From positions 1-20,582 of IMG/VR virus record IMGVR_UViG_3300025141_000982: 20,582 nucleotides of DNA; one strand, given 5' to 3'. Made by a program: the position numbers and the translations under genes. Shown piece after piece: positions 17,001 to 20,582 of this stretch; position 1 is the stretch's first letter, and every line of letters starts with the position of its first letter. Source of the DNA: a virus. A model generated the notes under the pieces. That model did not search any database and had not been told where the DNA came from. It was given only the letters and a program-made list of their open reading frames with translations.

Positions 17001-20000
17001 ATGTCGGGACTTCCTTTTCTAGCTTTCCTGGTAAACTCGATCTCTTCCACGTTACCGCCAATAACCACATTTTGTATGTCTATGTTGTAGCCAAGGTCTG
17101 GTATCGCCAATAAATCAATGTTTCCGCCGCCGACGACGGCGGCGGCGGCAATGCCGGCCGTACCGGCGACAGCGGCGGCTAATACAATATTGCTGCTCCT
17201 AAAACCCAACTCTTCTATTGTTTTTTGCCATGAATAATCATCAACTTTATCATTATTTATATTAACCGCTGCCGAGCCGGCGGCCATAGACATCAAATCC
17301 TGTAAATATACCGCGACCTTCGTGGGGAATGAGCCTCTCTGGTTTTCTAGCTTTTTACTCAACAGGCTGCCGAATAGCGCTGCCACATTCCCGCCAGATT
17401 CTAAAAAGCCCCCCATGTCAAGGTCAAATTTAGTATAGAAATCAACATAATTGGCTCTATTTGCGGCAAAACGATAATGTGCTGTTAGTGGATTTCCCAT
17501 CGTATCAGAAAGCATCATATTTATCATGCCCCAATTGTCTTCTCCCGGGCCATTGCCGATCATATCTGTTGAATAATCGGCCTTTAAAATCTCAAGATCG
17601 CCACCCAGCACGGAGGCAGCCGCTTCAATGTTAGTTGGCGCGTCGTAGGGCACCAAGCCATTATCGCAGCCGGGATCAGAAACCAGCGGCGGCATATTAT
17701 CTTCTAAATATTTCGGGAGGCCCTTCTGCAATACCGCCGTCAAATCCCCCAAGTCTTCAAGGGCTTGAACATTGTCACACAATGCGCTCAATTGTTTAGG
17801 GCTAGCCCGGCCTTGCAAGACTTGCTTTCTTAGAGTGCAAAATTTCTCTAGCTTCTCCGGGTCGATACAAATTGATGGATTCGCTGGGGTTTCATCGCCG
17901 GGAGGGATATCAGATAACATATCCCTCATCTGTGCTTTGAAGCCGGCCGGCATAAGATTGCCTATATTTTTAAAAAAGCTTCCGATAGCTCTTTTATTTG
18001 GAATTGCTTCGCGATAGCTTGGATATTCAAACTCTATCAAACTTTCTATAATTATCAACATCGAGTCTGACGGCTCTCCCAAAAATGCACTCATCATTTC
18101 AGCTTGTGTTAGGGACGCCGACATGTCTTCTGAAAACTGTATGGCTAAATCAGTGTCGGCTAGCGCGGCCCCACCAACGCCCAGATTGGCCATCATATCA
18201 ATTATGGTGCTGTCCACTACCTGTTCGTCTACTCCATCGCCGCATATGGAGTCCCTTATTAAGTTTTTCAAGGTGTCCCGGCCAGTTAAAAGGTCGGGTA
18301 CGGAGCTTAAAAGATCCCCGTATAAGGCCAAAGCATTACATATGGCATTCCCTATAAGTTCGCAAACCTTGATTATGAGAGCCATTAGTACTTTTAATAA
18401 AGCTTGCTGCGCAGCGAATTTAATTGCTTCGAAAAGTATGTTAAGAATATCCTTATAATTCGCATACCAACCAAACGGGTTGACGAGGCGCGGAAACCGA
18501 ATGTCTTCAACATTGCGGCAAATGGGCAGCTCCAAATCTTGAAACCAATCCATCAATGGGGGATTAAAAAAACTAGCCGGGGGCCTCGGGCAATCTATCG
18601 CAATGATAAGATTTGATATCAGTTGAGCCCCCGGAAACTTGTTAAGCTCATCTACGAGTTCTAACAAATCGTCGCTGTAGACCCCAATCAGTGCCGCAAT
18701 ATATGCCTCTAATACATTTTGTGTATTTAAATCAGAGCCGGCTTTGTCAAATTGTTGCGCTAAGGTTCTATTTGGACTTTCTTTATCTTCGGGATTGGAA
18801 TCCCATTCCCATGGCGGCGTCCAATCATCTTTCCAGGCGTCCAGATCATCGACTCTTAAATCAGAGTTTGGTGAAACCTCTCCCGTTTCTATAAAGTCTG
18901 ATATCTCTTGACCACTTGATCCCTCTACAAGAACATCGCCAGCCTCAAGTCTCTCAAAAACGAGTGCATTGAGTTCATCTTGTTTTTCTTTCGGCAATCC
19001 AACAAAAAGCTCTCCAACGCTATTTACCGACATTGCACGCAGTGCGCTCTCTACTATTTTCCCAAGGGCTTGCTCCAGGGTTAGCCCCCCCAAAAGACAC
19101 CGGATCGTTTCTGATAGGGCATCATACAGCCCGCACAGCTTGATATCGTCTATGCCGGCGTTAAGACCGTCGAATGCCCAGTGGGCCTTTCCTCCGATCG
19201 CCTTGAAGGCTATTGCGTTGGCGCAAAGGGCGGCGAAAGGCTGTTCGGAAACCTCTAATTCGCCAAACGCTTGCTCGAGAGCCATGGCGCCGATATTCGT
19301 CTTCTTTTCGCCCTCTGGCGCGCTAGGATCATATATAACACCAAGCTTGATTTCCTCGTCTAAGGCTTCGCCTAGGCTTGCCTTGCAAAGCTGCTCATGA
19401 AACTTATATGCGATAGCGTCACCAATACTGAAGGCTTCATCAAAAATATCTTGACCAAATTGCTTAGCCTCATTCGCCAAAGCTTCGCGAACACATGACA
19501 AGCCAGTTTGCTCATAATAAGCCAAAGTATTGCTTAAATATACTTCTGGGTATGTGTGCTTAATAATAAAGTCTGTCCACGGCTCTGGCACCCTCGCAGA
19601 CAAGCCGGTATCCATTTCCTTTAGTCTGGCGAAGTAAGCAACCGCCGTTTTATCTTTCCATGCTTGCGAAGACTTTAGATCTGAAAGTATGCCCGACATA
19701 AATATTTGTTTGTCACCACAACCTTCAGTGAAAAATTTGATATTCTTTAAATCAAATTCATCTGTAAATGCAAGAGTGATCTCGGTGACCCTATCGCGAC
19801 CAAGGAAAAGCCTTAAATCGCTTATTTCTCCGCGCGGCATGTTATAGCCGTGCTTATTTAGAAAAGTATCCAGTTCGCTAAAGACATCCCCGATCAAAGA
19901 ATCGCCAACCATACCAAGGAAATCACCATAATCCCCCAAATTAAAAATTCTATTGTCACCTAAAAACAAAATATTTGAGCCATCTCTCATCCTTAAGACT

Positions 20001-20582
20001 TTCAAATACCGATTATATAGGTGTAGCCCTTTGCGAATTTTCATTAGCATCGGTTCTATATCTGATGCGACGTAAGTTACTACTATATCGCCCTCTTCGC
20101 CATCATCCTCTTCGCCGGCGGCCGCCTCGATCGCATCTATAACGGCGAAAGGAACCGAATAAAGCAATTTTAAACGTGATTTGAGTCTGGCATCAAGAAA
20201 ATAATCTGTATATTCTATATTTTCTCTTACAAAGTCTTTTGTACCGTCAGAAATGTCTTTGCTATAAACTTCCAATAGTGCAATAATAACTTGGTCCTCA
20301 AACTCTTTATAGATCTCATTTAACGCCTCTGTTGCTTCGCCCTCTGTCATCCCTGCTTCGTAGCCAGTATTCTTATAAGTAGTAGAAATCGCAATCTGGT
20401 AATTGCAAACTTTTTCATTCAAAAACGGCTCGTATAAACCCTTGGTCCTCCAATCGGGAGCGGTGGCCAAAGGATTCGGAATACATTTTGGACAATATTT
20501 GGGCTCTGGGACTGTTTCAATGTCTTTACATGCATCGTTTAGTCCGTCGCCGTCTGCGTCTTGGTATGGTAAAAATTCAGAA
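14075..20582 (-). CDS. Giant virion protein, >2168 aa, 5' end beyond right edge
   Basis: The frame ends at TAG (14077-14075) and is open through the right edge, so the true start lies outside the window; a TTG at 20470 is simply an in-frame Leu codon. Of the 2168 visible residues, 8-18 form a thrombospondin-type-3 or EF-hand-like Ca-binding loop (DADGDGLNDAC), followed by a YCPKC pair. Further features: a hydrophobic helix-rich block near 680-710 (LLKVLMALIIKVCELIG); an Ala/Gly-rich hydrophobic stretch at about 1132-1153; a His-rich segment at 1804-1834 (GHYHVH ... GEYHSDEEPH); a short in-frame repeat at about 1845-1867 (LGDIEATD, LGDIGTT); and a basic C-terminus with PWWQRRRLRTNP and a final Cys. 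The body is acidic, rich in Leu, Asp and Glu, and probably largely helical, unlike the Ser/Gly/beta-rich 3042-residue protein. From memory similar C-termini and His motifs occur in unannotated giant proteins of marine phages. By position, just before gp25, it could belong to the hub, spike or tail-tube end of the baseplate. That role is inference. Confidence 0.7.
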   Translation of the reverse strand, partial: SEFLPYQDADGDGLNDACKDIETVPEPKYCPKCIPNPLATAPDWRTKGLYEPFLNEKVCNYQIAISTTYKNTGYEAGMTEGEATEALNEIYKEFEDQVIIALLEVYSKDISDGTKDFVRENIEYTDYFLDARLKSRLKLLYSVPFAVIDAIEAAAGEEDDGEEGDIVVTYVASDIEPMLMKIRKGLHLYNRYLKVLRMRDGSNILFLGDNRIFNLGDYGDFLGMVGDSLIGDVFSELDTFLNKHGYNMPRGEISDLRLFLGRDRVTEITLAFTDEFDLKNIKFFTEGCGDKQIFMSGILSDLKSSQAWKDKTAVAYFARLKEMDTGLSARVPEPWTDFIIKHTYPEVYLSNTLAYYEQTGLSCVREALANEAKQFGQDIFDEAFSIGDAIAYKFHEQLCKASLGEALDEEIKLGVIYDPSAPEGEKKTNIGAMALEQAFGELEVSEQPFAALCANAIAFKAIGGKAHWAFDGLNAGIDDIKLCGLYDALSETIRCLLGGLTLEQALGKIVESALRAMSVNSVGELFVGLPKEKQDELNALVFERLEAGDVLVEGSSGQEISDFIETGEVSPNSDLRVDDLDAWKDDWTPPWEWDSNPEDKESPNRTLAQQFDKAGSDLNTQNVLEAYIAALIGVYSDDLLELVDELNKFPGAQLISNLIIAIDCPRPPASFFNPPLMDWFQDLELPICRNVEDIRFPRLVNPFGWYANYKDILNILFEAIKFAAQQALLKVLMALIIKVCELIGNAICNALALYGDLLSSVPDLLTGRDTLKNLIRDSICGDGVDEQVVDSTIIDMMANLGVGGAALADTDLAIQFSEDMSASLTQAEMMSAFLGEPSDSMLIIIESLIEFEYPSYREAIPNKRAIGSFFKNIGNLMPAGFKAQMRDMLSDIPPGDETPANPSICIDPEKLEKFCTLRKQVLQGRASPKQLSALCDNVQALEDLGDLTAVLQKGLPKYLEDNMPPLVSDPGCDNGLVPYDAPTNIEAAASVLGGDLEILKADYSTDMIGNGPGEDNWGMINMMLSDTMGNPLTAHYRFAANRANYVDFYTKFDLDMGGFLESGGNVAALFGSLLSKKLENQRGSFPTKVAVYLQDLMSMAAGSAAVNINNDKVDDYSWQKTIEELGFRSSNIVLAAAVAGTAGIAAAAVVGGGNIDLLAIPDLGYNIDIQNVVIGGNVEEIEFTRKARKGSPDIALSFEDNAKGLKATGECPYSYGFDIKCYFGDLAENESGAIVNRKDDNLRILIEERFNFGADLDVSIDSLFNPGLDAGGEPTSAREARKAKRQDQIVTSLKCEFLSVDDTFFDNPDMIELLEGYPIFNSTFDLDRLQWYTPQTLLFKEILNGVNDINLETRDLKEIRQNITQEMLRRIMADVAGDETSWNYGAKFDDLTQEDFDYGVNEGGEFIPYSDVERDGRKLTNDDMVLGISRMQYLVETEEREGENRVLYLDPMKFGGNYVNPPLYIKPAKAEGWLGMVDVLFPELSPCKPQLSDLVDFGEIQDMIGQLYPNIPEDERLKSDPDCVKELPYNRIMDRSAKAAMAGLITAAIRIYVSAHMIKSLPTFAKFAPRFPMVYSSAYSSYIVENMQKQFKDAQPPLWEAFNTFKDEEFWYGFLEQCVQYYGYRVDSGDIPDPPSEVLQALFRLNDMQEEYEYQYRDDLVDAKKLGEAEFFQTLKSYRAEKNLEAVRLTESDAKLVMKELVTEQINFMSKKLLTNLKRLELEPEVKDLGYYFLETMTIGGEELTLNNALLPNGKFSIFYSDLPTVPVEKNDEVSEPYYTNGNQFVIAEDNDNSGFGLGEEYVGHYHVHQNEDDGEIVYMAGEYHSDEEPHDVLKPIAGIISIPFGDVGDIETDLGDIEATDLGDIGTTQRPSSEKPFIIEKYVSINGTRMTSSKAAEEIGSNEDLKKLISEVYPGTMSLVEDESGNKTLEGELGVRYGLVLSIAVGGSKYEVAFSEIDALDLELNKFVGLERDGKLLLCLINHLKNDNIFRLITRYILPMPKLVSIVAIYNDMAMLPSIGELTVDDGETFQRDIRFDEVSKPGIFADITQNDDGTISAELETIGPDGAWASLKDRKGGLGVREWDNWDQQILKNSTLRIKKLFKAYYNSRDFTPSDIAKAAGGPGEIFLKRLREAIRPAPGRQFVPWWQRRRLRTNPLDANNELCEK
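14983..15047 (-). repeat. Three tandem ~20-bp coding repeats (spacing 24 and 21 bp)
   Basis: On the plus strand CTATGTCGCCCAGATCTGTT occurs at 14983-15002 and again, identical, at 15007-15026. A third diverged copy is at 15028-15047 (CTATGTCGCCCACATCTCCG). The steps of 24 and 21 bases keep frame, so the protein carries DLGDIEAT / DLGDIGTT / GDVGDIET units. Nucleotide identity of the first two copies points to recent duplication within the giant gene, forming a short acidic linker beside the His-rich segment. Confidence 0.85.
20528..20560 (-). other. TSP3/EF-hand-like calcium-binding loop at the visible N-terminal end
   Basis: The codons translate to DADGDGLNDAC: acidic side chains at alternating positions, a central Gly, a hydrophobic residue, then Asp and Cys. 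This is the consensus of thrombospondin type 3 repeats and close to EF-hand and dockerin loops. A further CxxC pair follows at 20494-20483. Family knowledge suggests Ca2+ binding and more copies upstream, which are outside the window. Confidence 0.6.

Noticed and set aside
20468-20470. TTG as the start of the giant right-hand gene
   Set aside because: The frame stays open for 37 further codons to the window edge and includes a meaningful Ca-loop-like and CxxC sequence, so TTG is an internal Leu codon.
1-20582. tRNA genes, CRISPR arrays, insertion sequences, inteins or attachment sites
   Set aside because: No cloverleaf, spaced direct repeats, transposase or intein splice motifs could be seen, and practically all bases are used by the seven genes.

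Overview
The window is part of the late structural operon of a tailed bacteriophage, or a prophage-like relative, with a contractile (myovirus-type) tail. The call rests on two recognisable baseplate-wedge genes side by side: a GPW/gp25 family protein and a T4 gp6 / P2 gpJ-type wedge protein. Around them sit several unusually large virion proteins. No host marker, replication gene, tRNA, integrase or packaging gene is present, so host and lifestyle cannot be read from here. From memory, not a search, many residue patterns in the large proteins resemble unannotated giant proteins of uncultured marine or aquatic phages. Genes end in TAA, TGA and TAG, which argues for the standard bacterial code.

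All genes lie on the minus strand and are read from right to left. In transcription order they are: (1) 20582 to 14075, a giant virion protein whose 5' end lies outside the window (2168 codons visible, no start codon required inside); (2) 14038 to 13670, the gp25-like wedge protein; (3) 13655 to 11862, the gp6/J-like wedge protein; (4) 11862 to 10342, a DNRLRE-like beta-rich virion protein; (5) 10352 to 1224, a 3042-residue protein with a LamG/concanavalin-like domain and, I infer, an embedded P2 gpI / T4 gp7-like wedge segment; (6) 1224 to 220, a conserved-looking hypothetical virion protein; (7) 232 to 1, the first 77 codons of a further gene running off the left edge.

The operon is extremely compact. 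Only 50 bases (14 + 36) are non-coding, and there is no gene-free stretch of even 100 bases. Four of six junctions overlap: two share one base in a TAATG arrangement, and the others overlap by 11 and 13 bases. This suggests translational coupling on one long late mRNA. The 36-base gap before the gp25-like gene holds a 7-bp inverted repeat abutting a near-perfect Shine-Dalgarno sequence.

The order gp25 - gp6/J - (inserted DNRLRE gene) - giant gpI-containing protein parallels the W-J-I order of P2 and the gp25-gp6-gp7-like order of other contractile injection systems. The most interesting reading is that the third wedge component has been expanded into a 3042-residue multidomain protein, with another giant protein of more than 2168 residues encoded immediately upstream of the wedge genes.
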